From assembly GCF_002198675.1 (NCBI RefSeq), contig NZ_MWLL01000018.1, forward strand, positions 1-40,026: DNA of 40,026 nucleotides, written 5' to 3'. The stretch comes from Kineosporia sp. R_H_3. GTDB taxonomy: Bacteria; Actinomycetota; Actinomycetes; Actinomycetales; Kineosporiaceae. The notes under the pieces are model-generated. The model was given only the letters and a program-made list of their open reading frames with translations. It had not been told where the DNA came from and ran no database searches. The position numbers and the translations under genes are program-made. Below are positions 1 through 8,522 of the stretch, in pieces (within the stretch, counting starts at the first letter, position 1; every line of letters begins with the position of its first letter).

Positions 1-45
1 ACAAAGACCACCTTCTCGTGGCTTCAGACCAGTCACCAGACCGGG
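1..45. other. Foreign sequence abutting the truncated IS21 transposase
   Basis: Up to about position 45 the sequence no longer matches what an IS21 transposase C-terminus should encode, although further right the reading frame looks family-typical. The junction therefore appears to be where another DNA segment was joined to the IS. A short inverted repeat, CCAC-CTTCT-(C)GTGG, lies at 9-22. I do not recognise the source, and too little is visible to call it. Confidence 0.4.
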
Positions 46-1280
46 GACGGTTCAGCCTGGGACAACGCCATCGATCCGGGCAGCGCGCCGGGCTTGCGGG
101 CCAGGACCTCCAGGTAGTGGTCCAGGACCAGGACCTGCCCGCCGCGGACCCGGGACCGCTCGTGCCGCGCCACCACGGTCTTGCCATCGAAGACCAGGAC
201 TTCGTCGGCACGCAGCAGCACCCGCAGCCGGGCGCCGATGAACCGGGCCGGGACGGAGTAGAGGGTCTGGCGGACGCTGATCCGGGCGTGCCGGTCGACC
301 CGCGGGGTCAACGTGATCCCGGTCTCGAACGCCTCACCCGGCAGCGGCCGCAGCACCGGCGCCTCGAGCGCGAAGTCCGTCGCGACACTGACGGTGCGCC
401 CTTCCAGGCGCCGCCGGTCGTCCTTGAGGTCGGCCGCGGCCAGGAGCAGGTTCAGCTCCCCGATCGTGGCCACGACCGGCATCGGGACCAGGTGATTGCG
501 GCGGAACCGGCCGCCTTCGACCTCGACCCCGCCCTTCTCGTGAGCGCCCTCGACACCAGGACGGCAGTAGAACGCGTCGAAGCCGTAGTGGGAGCGGAAC
601 GTGACCCACCGGGTCGACTCGATCCGGGTGCGGCCGAACAGCACCCGGGTCACGGCGTTCTTCAGGTTGTCGTAGCGGATATGGGTCACCGGCACCCCGC
701 CCAGCTGCTCGAAGGCGTGGACGTGGCCTTCCAGGAACGACTCCTGACACTGCGAGGCGAACGCCCGGTGCACCGCCCTGCCCGAGTACGACATCCGCAA
801 CGTGAACATGAACACCTTCGTCTTCACCCCGGCCAGCACCACCCACAAGTCGGCGAAGTCCACCTCGGCGTGTGCGCCCGGCTCATGAAACTGGGCGATG
901 TAGACCTCCTGCGGGGACCGGCCGGCCTCAGCCCAGATCTGCGGGCGCCGGTCCCGGACGTAGTCCCGGACCGTGGAGTACGTGATCTCGGTCAGGGCAT
1001 GCTCGTCGACCAGCCGGGCATGGACCCGCCGAGCGGTGTGACGCTGCTTCCTCGGCGCCGTCAGGTCCTCACGCAGCATCGTGTCGATCAACGCCTTGGC
1101 CGGCTCCAGCCTCGGCGCCACCCGCTGCGGAACCTTGCGCTGCGGCGGCTCCGCGGCGTCCAGCGCCTGACGGACCGTGCGCCGATGCACCCCGTGCCGG
1201 TCCGCCAATCCCCGGATCGACAACCCCTCGACCCGGGCATCACGCCGGATCGCCTCGAACAACTCCACCTTCGACCGCAC
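33..1280 (-). CDS. istA: IS21-family transposase IstA, C-terminally truncated
   Basis: This encodes an IS21-type DDE transposase, which cuts and joins the IS ends. An N-terminal helix-turn-helix is visible (about residues 20-42, IRGLADRHGVHRRTVRQAL). The catalytic triad fits D141 (EVDFADLW), D204 (RYDNLKNAV) and E253 (HEKGGVE). The open frame has only 415 residues. From memory, actinobacterial relatives are about 500 or longer and continue after the LVLDHYLEVL..ARKPGALPG motif. Here the frame turns into a short unrelated tail (EPSPVW) and stops. The partner ATPase gene istB would lie further left and is not in the window. The element is probably immobile on its own. Family assignment is firm; truncation is inferred from length and tail. 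Confidence 0.88.
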   Translation of the reverse strand: MRSKVELFEAIRRDARVEGLSIRGLADRHGVHRRTVRQALDAAEPPQRKVPQRVAPRLEPAKALIDTMLREDLTAPRKQRHTARRVHARLVDEHALTEITYSTVRDYVRDRRPQIWAEAGRSPQEVYIAQFHEPGAHAEVDFADLWVVLAGVKTKVFMFTLRMSYSGRAVHRAFASQCQESFLEGHVHAFEQLGGVPVTHIRYDNLKNAVTRVLFGRTRIESTRWVTFRSHYGFDAFYCRPGVEGAHEKGGVEVEGGRFRRNHLVPMPVVATIGELNLLLAAADLKDDRRRLEGRTVSVATDFALEAPVLRPLPGEAFETGITLTPRVDRHARISVRQTLYSVPARFIGARLRVLLRADEVLVFDGKTVVARHERSRVRGGQVLVLDHYLEVLARKPGALPGSMALSQAEPSPVW

Positions 1281-1333
1281 CTATCCGGCCCTCCGCGCTC
1301 CGCGCCGTCAACGACGCGCGAAGGTTCGCGGGT

Positions 1334-1468
1334 GGGGCCACCCCAGACCGTCAGGACACGCCCCGGCGCGTCGACCAGTGGGGCCAGATCAGACCGTCAC
1401 AACCCTCGACTCACGCCACCCGCTGGAGCCAGATCAGACCGTCAGGGTGGGGCCAAATCAGGCTGACA
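1334..1468 (-). repeat. Four repeated transposase-binding sites at the IS21 end
   Basis: Four copies of a 20-bp motif (forward-strand form GGGGCCAGATCAGACCGTCA) occur in the same orientation at 1334-1353, 1380-1399, 1425-1444 and 1449-1468, with one to several mismatches. Multiple terminal repeats are characteristic of IS21-family ends and serve as transposase-binding sites. Spacing between starts is 46, 45 and 24 bp. Confidence 0.8.
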
Positions 1469-1488
1469 GACTCACCCAGGGAGCAGTC

Positions 1489-2256
1489 ATGCTGATCCGA
1501 CGTCGAAGGTCCCGCCAGCGAATGTCAGCACGTGCGGCATGGGCCGCCTTGGTGACCGTGCTGCTGGCAGCCCTCTCACTCACGGTGACCTCACCGGCCA
1601 GCGCCGCGACGTACCCGACCCAGGTCTACGCGGGGAACAACGTGCGGGCAGGCGCCTCCACATCGTTCCGGGTCGTGGCCACCACGACCTCGACCGCGCG
1701 GATGCAGTGCTGGCGTGACCTCCAGGTCGTCAGCGGAAGTCCTCGCTGGTTCCTCGTGGAGCTGAGCAACGGTCAGGAGGGGTTCATTCACTCGTCCCTC
1801 ACCGTGCCCAGCACCCAGACCTCGACCCCCAAGTGCGACACGCTGCAGCGAGTGCGCGCGGCCGACTGGGCCCTCGCCCAGCTCGGCAAGACCTACGACG
1901 ACACCGGCCGCCAGGTCACCTGGGCACCGGGACCGGACAAGGAGTGGTCGGGCGACTGCTTGGCGTTCGTCAACCACTCCTACCGCATCGCCGGGCACAC
2001 GGGTCTTGGCGCGGCCACGGCGATCGGTCAGTGGAACAGCCCGCCCGCTGGGGCGATCAAGATGACGGGTCTTCTCCCGCGGTACGGCGACCCGGTGTTC
2101 ACCAACATCCCGAGCGTCGGGCACACCGCGATTTACATCGGCGGGACGTCCATGATCGGAACGCAGGGTGTGGACGGGTCCCGGCTGCCCATCGAGATCT
2201 ACTCGCTCTACAACAAGTACCCGACGTACCAGGGCTACCTGAAGCTCGGATCGTGA
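1489..2256 (+). CDS. Secreted SH3-like / CHAP-NlpC-type peptidase-like protein
   Basis: The predicted 255-residue protein has a signal peptide with an Arg-rich n-region and a cleavage-like ASA-A at residues 37-40. An SH3b-like segment follows (about 45-105, including NVRAGASTSFRVV and a WFLVELSNGQEGFIHSSL block). The C-terminal half resembles CHAP or NlpC/P60 amidohydrolases, with a likely catalytic cysteine C157 in SGDCLAFVNHSY and histidine H212 in SVGHTAIYIGG. The expected role is cleavage or remodelling of cell-wall peptide outside the membrane. The ATG at 1489 was chosen because AGGGAG lies at about 1478-1483 and a signal peptide follows; the frame is open further upstream into IS DNA. 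The IS21 end 20 bp upstream means expression now depends on sequence in or next to the IS. Exact family is uncertain. Confidence 0.72.
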   Translation: MLIRRRRSRQRMSARAAWAALVTVLLAALSLTVTSPASAATYPTQVYAGNNVRAGASTSFRVVATTTSTARMQCWRDLQVVSGSPRWFLVELSNGQEGFIHSSLTVPSTQTSTPKCDTLQRVRAADWALAQLGKTYDDTGRQVTWAPGPDKEWSGDCLAFVNHSYRIAGHTGLGAATAIGQWNSPPAGAIKMTGLLPRYGDPVFTNIPSVGHTAIYIGGTSMIGTQGVDGSRLPIEIYSLYNKYPTYQGYLKLGS

Positions 2257-2277
2257 CCAGCCACTGACCCCACGCGG

Positions 2278-2320
2278 CAGGGGAGGGAGCCAGGCGAATC
2301 ACGCCCGGGCCCCTCCCCTG
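2278..2320. terminator. Bidirectional terminator hairpin
   Basis: A perfect 10-bp inverted repeat, CAGGGGAGGG (2278-2287) with CCCTCCCCTG (2311-2320), sits between two convergent genes ending at 2256 (+) and 2350 (-). There is no clear U-tract, as is common in high-GC actinobacteria. The convergent setting supports termination from both sides. Confidence 0.65.
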
Positions 2321-2349
2321 TCGGTGTCGGTGTCGTTTCGATGCCAGCG

Positions 2350-5300
2350 CTAGCCCGCGCGGCCCAGCCAGTGCCGTCGGTGCAGTACCTCGGCTGTGCG
2401 CGGCGGGAGGTCCTCCTCGACCTCCGCGTCGTGGTTGGCGAGGATTCGGCTGACGAGCCGGTCGGCTTCGGCTCGGTTGCCTTGGGCGTCGCAGGCTGCG
2501 ACCAGGTCGAGGAGCGCAACGTCGTCGGCGCTACCGGCGGTGAGGGCGACCCGCGCGGCGGCGGCGGCGAGGTCGGGGCGGCTGGTGGCGAGGTGGTGGG
2601 TGGCGACGACGTGGGCGACGTCGACGATCATGCCGGTGTAGGTGTGGTCGAGGGGGTCGTCGGCGAGCCAGGCATAGCCGCTGGGCCGGCGGTCAGCGAA
2701 GGGTGGTCCGGTGACCAGGTCGAGGGCTGCCTGCAGGTCTGTGACGCCGTCGGCGCCGCGGGCGACCCCGCGGAGCCGTAGCCGACGGAACAGGTCGGCG
2801 TCGACGAGCAGCCCATCGATCCGGTAGAGGCCGGGGCCGCCGGTGGGGTTGATGGCGGTGGGGACGTAGTCGGTGCCGCTGGTGGGGTCGGTGCCGAGGC
2901 GTTTGCGGACCATGTAGATGGCCTGGCGGACCTTGGAGGTGGTGGTCGCGCGGGGGTCGGTCGGCCACAGGTCTTCGCCGAGCTGCTCGGCGGTGACGCC
3001 GCGGGGGTGGCAGGCGAGGTAGGCGACGACTTCGGTGGTCCAGGCGCGGCGGTGCTTCTCGGTGGGCAGGTCGACGCCGGCGCGCACGATGAGCGGCCCC
3101 AGCACAGTCAGCCGGGGCCGGGGGCAGTCCGGCGTCATCCAGTCGGCGAGGTCCGAGTCGAGGGTCGGGTCGGCATCGGTGACTCGGCGGCGGGCCGTGT
3201 CGTCGACGGCGGGAGCGAGGGCCGTCAGGTCGTCGCGGGTGGTGGCTGTGCTCTCCAGGTACGCAGCGGGCGGCAGGGGCAGCACCCGGTCGGGGCGCAC
3301 CGACCCGGTCGTGGCGTCCCCCGCCTGTCGCTCGAGGCTCGTCGCACTGACCGGCCCGGGGTCGGCTGCGGTCACGGCCTCGGTCAGCACGTCGTGGCGT
3401 GGCGCGCCCGCGAGGTCGGCGCAGCCCTGCCAGCCGGCGTCTCCGGGTGCGTCGGGCATCGGCCGGTCGTCGGTGCGGGCCGCGACGGTGAGGAGCTGGG
3501 CGAGCTGGGCGGCCTCATGGGCAGGGAGCTGCTGGGCGACCAGGTCCAGGCCGAGGGCCGGGATGTGGAGCGCGCCGTCGGCGTCGACGTTCAGCTGCCA
3601 CGATGCGGCGCCGGTGGGCAGGTGGCGGCCCGTGAGGACGACCGCTGCTGCCGTCCGCCGCCCGGCACCGTCTCGACCGTGGTCTGGGTTGCTGCCTCGG
3701 TCGCTGTCTCGGCTGCCGCGGACGGCGTCGAGCAGGGGGCCGAGTTCCTCGAGGAGGTCGGGGTCGTCGAGGTCGGCGAGCAGGACGACCTGGGGGAAGA
3801 GCAGGTCGGCTGCGACGTCGCGGAGTCGGCCGGTCAGGACGTCGATGCCGGCGGACTTCAGGGCCCATGCGACGTTGCGGAGCTGGGTCAGGGACCGGGT
3901 GACGGCGGTGGCGGGGTCGGTGGTGACGGTGACCCGGTCGGGGTTGAGGTCGGCGATCTCGGCACCGAACCCGGCCAGGGTGACGGCGAGCTGCTCGGAC
4001 CAGGTGTTGTGGGCGAGCTCGGCGGCGATGAACCGGGCCAGGTCGAGGCAGCGTGCGGGGTCGCCGGTCAGGGCCACGGACCCGGCGCGTTCCAGGTCGA
4101 GCAGCCAGTAGTCGCCGCCGGTGGTGTACCCGACGGAGGCCAGCGCCGGGTAAGGCGCGAGCAGCCGGCCCGCAGCGGCCGGGTCGAAGCCGGTCGGGGC
4201 GCCGCGGTCCAGGGTCCAGCGGGTCCCAGACGTGTGGACGGTCCATGCGCCGGGCGCCAGGGCCCGGGGCTCGGCGAGGACGAGCTCGAGTTCGGTCGCG
4301 GACAGCCGGGCCGCGACGACGTCCGGCAGCGATCCCCGCGGCTCAGTCCCGTCCGGTGATCCGTCCGGTGAGCTGTCGGGGCCGGGCATCTGGAGGTGGA
4401 CCAGGCCGCGCAGGGCTTCGTTGAGCCAGCTGACGTCGGCGACACCGGCGCCGGTGGTGACGGCCCGCTCGGTTCCGGACAGGTGCGGGGGCGTTGCGGC
4501 GATGGCCCGGCCGAGGCGGCGGTGGCGTTGCTGGCGGCGGCGGTGACGGCGCAAGGCTTCGGCGCTGACCCCGGCCAGCAGGAGCCCGCCTGCCCCGAAC
4601 AAGGTGGCGGCCAACGAGAAATCACCAGCCGGGGCACCGGCGTCTGCCGACGTCTCCTCCCCCGCTGTCACGGTGGTGGCGTCGGGGGGCGGCGTGACCC
4701 GTGGCGCAACTGCGCCGGTGGTCGTCGACGAGGCAGCGCCTCGACCACGATCCGTGTCATCGGCTCGCGTCGCAGGGTTCGGCGCGGTCTCAGGCGCGGC
4801 TTCCGTGCCTGCCGTGGGCGCAGCGGTCGGTGCGACGGTCGGGGCGTGGGCCGAAGGCGGTGACGCGCTCGGGGCCGACTGGTCCGGGCTCTTCCTGCCG
4901 TCGTCGGTGGGTTGGGCGGATGGGAGGTCGAGGGTCCAGCCGGGCAGGATGAGGTCGGGGTCGGTGAAGGTGCGGCCGCCGGGTTGGGGGCTGTTCTGGT
5001 TCTCCTGCCAGAGGCGGTGCCAGTCGGCGACGTCGTGCTCGACGGCGATCCCCGACAGGGTGTCACCGCGCCGGACCGTGACCTCGTCCGTGACCTCGTC
5101 CGATGCCGTGTCGGGGGCTTCTCGCGTGTCCGCTGCTGCGGTGCTGTCATCGCTTCCGGGCGTGGTGACGGCCTCGTCACCGGGCGGGAGGTCGGCGCCA
5201 GCGGGGAGGGTGACGGTCCATCCGGGGCGCAGCAGATCCGGGGAGGTCATTACGGCGCCGTCGCTCTGGCGGCGGCCGCTGTTGAGGTCCCAGATCTCCT

Positions 5301-5898
5301 GCCAGCGCAGGCCGTCGCCGAGGAACCGCTCGGCCAGATCCCAGTACGTCCCAGGCCCGTCGTCGCTGACCGTGTAGACCGCCTGCCTCGTCGCTGCCTC
5401 GTGGGTCTCGACGGACCCTGCCTGTTCGGCGGGCTCGGGGGCGACGAACGTTGCTGGGGCGGTGGCGACGGCTGTCGGTCTGGCCGCCGATCCCCGCGCG
5501 CTGCTCGAGGCGGCGGACGGCGGGGCCCCGAGGTGCAGGGGGGCGATGACGAACGCGGCGACGACGAGCAGGTGCGCCAGGTGCCGCTGGCTGGGGAACA
5601 GCCCGGGCAGCCGGGCCGGCAGCCGGATCCCGGCCAGGACGGCGAGGGTCTCGGCGACGACGGCGACGGCGAACTGTGCCCAGGCGACCCAGGCGACCAC
5701 GGCGAGGACCGCGACGACCGCGGTGTCGGACAGGTCGCCGGCGCGCAGGTCGGGCCAGGCCTGCAGCGGGTTCCCGACCGTGGCGGCCAGGCCCACTGGC
5801 AGCCCGACGACCAGGACGAGCAGGACGACGAGTGCGGCGGCCGCCCGCAGATACCGCGCGGGGCTCCGCTGGGAATGCAGCAGTTGGAGTTGCGGCAT
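2350..5898 (-). CDS. LysM-domain membrane protein with C-terminal winged-helix/BTAD regulator module
   Basis: This 1182-residue protein is the last gene of the Tad operon. The N-terminus has membrane helices at about 18-39, 60-92 and 106-125. Two LysM-like segments follow (about 172-232 and 268-325; the second contains VRRGDTLSGIAVEHDV), each ending in a PGWT motif. After a Pro/Thr/Ala-rich linker there is another helix (about 427-447) followed by a basic stretch. The C-terminus (about 927-1026) resembles the winged helix of SARP/AfsR-type regulators (LTVLGPLIVRAG, VRQAIYMVRKRLG), and 1036-1160 resembles a bacterial transcriptional activation (BTAD) domain. Known relatives occur beside actinobacterial tad genes. 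The LysM part may sense or bind peptidoglycan and the C-terminus may act on DNA or as a scaffold; that coupling is inference. The ATG overlaps the preceding stop as ATGA. Confidence 0.82.
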   Translation of the reverse strand: MPQLQLLHSQRSPARYLRAAAALVVLLVLVVGLPVGLAATVGNPLQAWPDLRAGDLSDTAVVAVLAVVAWVAWAQFAVAVVAETLAVLAGIRLPARLPGLFPSQRHLAHLLVVAAFVIAPLHLGAPPSAASSSARGSAARPTAVATAPATFVAPEPAEQAGSVETHEAATRQAVYTVSDDGPGTYWDLAERFLGDGLRWQEIWDLNSGRRQSDGAVMTSPDLLRPGWTVTLPAGADLPPGDEAVTTPGSDDSTAAADTREAPDTASDEVTDEVTVRRGDTLSGIAVEHDVADWHRLWQENQNSPQPGGRTFTDPDLILPGWTLDLPSAQPTDDGRKSPDQSAPSASPPSAHAPTVAPTAAPTAGTEAAPETAPNPATRADDTDRGRGAASSTTTGAVAPRVTPPPDATTVTAGEETSADAGAPAGDFSLAATLFGAGGLLLAGVSAEALRRHRRRQQRHRRLGRAIAATPPHLSGTERAVTTGAGVADVSWLNEALRGLVHLQMPGPDSSPDGSPDGTEPRGSLPDVVAARLSATELELVLAEPRALAPGAWTVHTSGTRWTLDRGAPTGFDPAAAGRLLAPYPALASVGYTTGGDYWLLDLERAGSVALTGDPARCLDLARFIAAELAHNTWSEQLAVTLAGFGAEIADLNPDRVTVTTDPATAVTRSLTQLRNVAWALKSAGIDVLTGRLRDVAADLLFPQVVLLADLDDPDLLEELGPLLDAVRGSRDSDRGSNPDHGRDGAGRRTAAAVVLTGRHLPTGAASWQLNVDADGALHIPALGLDLVAQQLPAHEAAQLAQLLTVAARTDDRPMPDAPGDAGWQGCADLAGAPRHDVLTEAVTAADPGPVSATSLERQAGDATTGSVRPDRVLPLPPAAYLESTATTRDDLTALAPAVDDTARRRVTDADPTLDSDLADWMTPDCPRPRLTVLGPLIVRAGVDLPTEKHRRAWTTEVVAYLACHPRGVTAEQLGEDLWPTDPRATTTSKVRQAIYMVRKRLGTDPTSGTDYVPTAINPTGGPGLYRIDGLLVDADLFRRLRLRGVARGADGVTDLQAALDLVTGPPFADRRPSGYAWLADDPLDHTYTGMIVDVAHVVATHHLATSRPDLAAAAARVALTAGSADDVALLDLVAACDAQGNRAEADRLVSRILANHDAEVEEDLPPRTAEVLHRRHWLGRAG

Positions 5899-6368
5899 CA
5901 GGGGCCTCCGGTGGTGGTTCCGTGCAGCACGGTCGCGGTCGCGGCGGCGGTCCCGGTCAGGTCGCTGACGCCGACCGCGCTCAGGACCACCGCGCGGCGG
6001 GGGACGTGCGCGGTGACGGTGACGTCGAGACCGTTGACCTGGATCTCACCGGTCGCGCCGGCCAGGGCGAGGACCCGGGTGGCCGCGGCCCGGGCGGCGG
6101 CCGGGTCGACGGCGAGAGCGGCGGGGCTGGGGCCGCGCAGGGATGCCGGGGACAGGGCGTCGGCGCCGGCGCGGGAGGCCTGCTCGGCGAGGTCGGCGGC
6201 CCGGGCCCGGGCAGCGATCGCGGCACCACCGTCGATGACCAGCCCCGCCATCACCAGCAACCCGACCATGATCAGCGCCATGTAGAGCGCGACCGACCCC
6301 CGGTCCTGACGCCCCGCTCCCCCACCACGCGTCAGGACGCGGCCCTGGGGAACGCGGCACTGGGTCAC
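5898..6368 (-). CDS. TadG-like pilus assembly protein
   Basis: The 156-residue product has a short basic N-terminus followed by one strong membrane helix (SVALYMALIMVGLLVMAGLVIDGG, about residues 25-48) that carries the DRGSVALY start typical of Tad-type pseudopilins. The remainder is an Ala-rich, soluble extracytoplasmic domain. TadG/TadE-like proteins are minor pilins or anchors of Flp pili. The start is GTG at 6366-6368, overlapping the upstream stop as GTGA. The gene is shorter than classical TadG (which carries a VWA-like domain), so the name is used loosely for this actinobacterial form. Confidence 0.75.
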   Translation of the reverse strand: MTQCRVPQGRVLTRGGGAGRQDRGSVALYMALIMVGLLVMAGLVIDGGAAIAARARAADLAEQASRAGADALSPASLRGPSPAALAVDPAAARAAATRVLALAGATGEIQVNGLDVTVTAHVPRRAVVLSAVGVSDLTGTAAATATVLHGTTTGGP

Positions 6369-6826
6369 GGTGCCGCTCCTGCGCCGGCGAAATCGCGGTA
6401 CGACTCAAGGGGTGCCGTGGAAGACGCCGTGAGAGTGAGTCGCCCTGGCACTCCGGCCAACGCAAGGCTCGACAAATCGACGGTGCAGGTGACGTCGGCG
6501 GTGACCTGCCCGCCCGGCCGGAAGGCGCTGGTGTCGAGGCTGACCCGGGCGCCGGTGCAGGACAGGCCCGCGCCGGCGAGGGTCTCCCGGGCGTCTCGGC
6601 CGGCGATGGTGGATGCCTGCCCTGGGGTGGCCGCCAGCGACGCGGAGCGGGCCGCTGCGGCGGCGGCCTGGTCGACCATCGCGCGGCCGTGGGTGACCCG
6701 GCCGAACGCGACGACGACGAGCAGCATCACGATGATCAGTGGCGCGAGGATCGCCATCTCCAGAGCCATCAACCCGTCATCTCCGCGACGCTGTGCGTGC
6801 TGCTCGGGTCGTCCAGCCCGAATCAC
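6365..6826 (-). CDS. TadE-like pseudopilin
   Basis: A 153-residue protein with the TadE signature near the N-terminus: a basic leader, then DDGLMALEMAILAPLIIV, with the glutamate expected at the prepilin-like processing site, followed by a single helix. The C-terminal domain has two cysteines (SCTG, VTCTV) that could form a disulfide. The frame is open far upstream, but that stretch is antisense-like shadow of the neighbour. The GTG at 6824-6826 was chosen because it overlaps the stop of the upstream tadE as GTGA, the junction type used through most of this operon. Confidence 0.78.
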   Translation of the reverse strand: MIRAGRPEQHAQRRGDDGLMALEMAILAPLIIVMLLVVVAFGRVTHGRAMVDQAAAAAARSASLAATPGQASTIAGRDARETLAGAGLSCTGARVSLDTSAFRPGGQVTADVTCTVDLSSLALAGVPGRLTLTASSTAPLESYRDFAGAGAAP

Positions 6827-7284
6827 GGAGCCACAAACCTCTCGACGGGTCCGGAGGCGCTCTCCTCGACGTCGACGCCGCCGGAGACGACGGCGGACAG
6901 GCCGGGGATGACGGCCAGGACCCGGGCGTGGACCCGGACGGTGGCGGTGGTGGGGGTGCGGGTGACATCGACGGACGGGGCGCTGAGCAGGTTCGGTGCG
7001 ACCGCGCGCAGGTACCCGGTGGCGGCCTGCTCGCCGGCGCCTGGGGTGGCCTGGTAGCCGCGGGCGGTGCGCAGGCCGGTCTGGGCGGCGGCCTCGGCGA
7101 CGTGACGGCCGTGCCAGATCAGGGCCCACTGGACGACGAGCATGCTGAGCAGCACCACGACGGGCAGGACGATCGCGGCCTCGACGATCGAGTACCCCGC
7201 GTCGCCCCGAGCTGCGCACCGGCGGCAGGTAGCCCGCTGGCAGGTTGCTCGCGGCCAGCGGGTTGCTCGTCGTCGAGAGGTCAC
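6823..7284 (-). CDS. TadE family pilus assembly protein
   Basis: The 153-residue product begins with a basic, Arg/Cys-containing leader and then GYSIVEAAIVLPVVVLLSML, the TadE/TadF prepilin-like motif with glutamate after the cleavage-type position. The remaining domain would lie outside the membrane as a minor pilin of the Tad apparatus. The start codon is GTG at 7282-7284, overlapping the stop of the small pilin-like gene as GTGA. It forms a pair with the adjacent second TadE-like gene. Confidence 0.82.
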   Translation of the reverse strand: MTSRRRATRWPRATCQRATCRRCAARGDAGYSIVEAAIVLPVVVLLSMLVVQWALIWHGRHVAEAAAQTGLRTARGYQATPGAGEQAATGYLRAVAPNLLSAPSVDVTRTPTTATVRVHARVLAVIPGLSAVVSGGVDVEESASGPVERFVAP

Positions 7285-7487
7285 TGGGTCTTGACGCTGT
7301 TCGCTGCCTGGGTCGCCTTGGCCACCAGGATCCCGACCACGAGGATCGCGGCTGCGGCGAACAGCCCGACGATGATGACGGTCTGGACGATGTCACCGCG
7401 GTCCTCGATGACGCCGTCACGGTCACGGCGCTGCAGGCGCTGCTGGGTGGTCGCGAGCCAGGCTCGCACCATCTGGATCTCGAGCAT
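7281..7487 (-). CDS. Small Flp-pilin-like membrane protein
   Basis: A 68-residue protein in the Flp-pilin position between tadC and tadE. It has a polar N-terminal half (MLEIQMVRAWLATTQQRLQR) and a C-terminal hydrophobic helix (IVQTVIIVGLFAAAAILVVG) followed by a short tail. Size, position and single helix suggest the major Flp-type pilin or a related structural subunit. However, the leader is longer than in classical Flp and the usual G/E-hydrophobic junction is not clear (DRGDIVQT is the nearest). It has its own RBS, AAGGAG about 9 bp before ATG, which fits separate, stronger translation. Confidence 0.65.
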   Translation of the reverse strand: MLEIQMVRAWLATTQQRLQRRDRDGVIEDRGDIVQTVIIVGLFAAAAILVVGILVAKATQAANSVKTQ

Positions 7488-7580
7488 CCGTCTCTCCTTC
7501 TTCGAGGGTCCCGGGTGAGGGGGCGGTCCCTGGGTGGCAGGCGCTATGGGGTCAGCAATTGCGAACTGTCGGAAGACAAC

Positions 7581-8522
7581 TCAGAACGCCAGTACGGCGA
7601 CGATGGCGGGATAGGAGATGAACACGATGAACCCGAACCCGATGAGGACCTGGGCCAGGCGCATCGACTGGTCCTTCTGACCGGCCAGGCCTTCGGCTTC
7701 TGCGAGCTCGCGGCGGCGCATCGTGGCGGCGCGGGCGGTCAGGGTCTGCCGGACCCGGGCGCCGTCACGACCGACGAGCCGGACCAGCGTGCCGAGGTCA
7801 CGCAGCTCGGCGACCCCGATCCGCTCCCCCAGCTCGGTCAGGGCGTCCCACTGGTCGACGCCGGACAGGTTGGCCCGCCACAACGTGTCCCGCAGCAGGG
7901 CCATCGGCCAGCCGGCGCCCACCCGGGCAGCGTTCGGCAACGCCTCCGCCGGTGCGGCGGAGCCCGCCATCTCCAGGGCGACCAGGTCCAGATAGGCGCC
8001 CAGGGCGCGGCGGAACTCCTGGCGGCGGGCCGCGGCGTGCCGGCGGGCCTCCAGGTCGGTGAGGAACGAACACGCCACCCCGGCCCCGAGCGCCAGCACG
8101 GTGGTCACCCCGGACGGCGGCGACCAGTTGGTCGCGACCTGCAGTCCCACGGCGGTCGCGGCCACGAGCAGGAACCCGACGACACCGGCGAGCAGCTTTC
8201 GCCCCAGCGCCCACTCCAGGGTGTTCCCGGTCAAGGTGAGGTCCTGCCGCAAGGTGGTGAACGTGATGCCGCGGCGGGCGAGCTCGGTGGTCAGCCACGC
8301 CCCGGCCCGCCCCAGGACACCCGACATCCCCGCAGCCTCGAGCGCGCCAGCCGGGCCGACGGACAGGCGGTCGTACCCAGCGCGCTGGCTACCGGGCTGA
8401 CTGTGGAGCGCGTCGAACTGACCCAGCTGCACCAACGCCGACGGGCGAGGCGCGGCGAGACGCCAGATCAGCGCGAAGACCACCGCCCCCAAGCAGGCCC
8501 CGACCGCCGCCAGGGCGATCAC
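7581..8522 (-). CDS. tadC: TadC-like inner-membrane platform protein (type II secretion F domain)
   Basis: The 313-residue product is the second of two GspF/TadC-type polytopic proteins that form the membrane platform of the Tad machine. It has an N-terminal helix (VIALAAVGACLGAVVFALIW), a central pair of helices and a C-terminal one. The cytoplasmic part contains the GAYLDLVALEMAGSAAPAEAL block typical of TadB/TadC. The frame is open upstream, but the GTG at 8520-8522 overlaps the tadB stop as GTGA and leads directly into a membrane helix, so it is preferred. A 93-bp gap separates it from the pilin-like gene. Confidence 0.84.
   Translation of the reverse strand: MIALAAVGACLGAVVFALIWRLAAPRPSALVQLGQFDALHSQPGSQRAGYDRLSVGPAGALEAAGMSGVLGRAGAWLTTELARRGITFTTLRQDLTLTGNTLEWALGRKLLAGVVGFLLVAATAVGLQVATNWSPPSGVTTVLALGAGVACSFLTDLEARRHAAARRQEFRRALGAYLDLVALEMAGSAAPAEALPNAARVGAGWPMALLRDTLWRANLSGVDQWDALTELGERIGVAELRDLGTLVRLVGRDGARVRQTLTARAATMRRRELAEAEGLAGQKDQSMRLAQVLIGFGFIVFISYPAIVAVLAF

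Larger units (their letters stand above)
33..1468 (-). mobile_element. Truncated IS21-family insertion sequence, one end intact
   Basis: The element consists of the truncated istA and its upstream end. The outer boundary is best placed at 1468, where reading the minus strand inward gives TGTCAGCCTGATTTGGCCCC. This begins with TG as IS21 ends do, and a series of related internal repeats follows. The other terminus and istB are missing from this window. The boundary lies 20 bp before the ATG of the next gene, so the native promoter of that gene was displaced or replaced. Confidence 0.75.
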
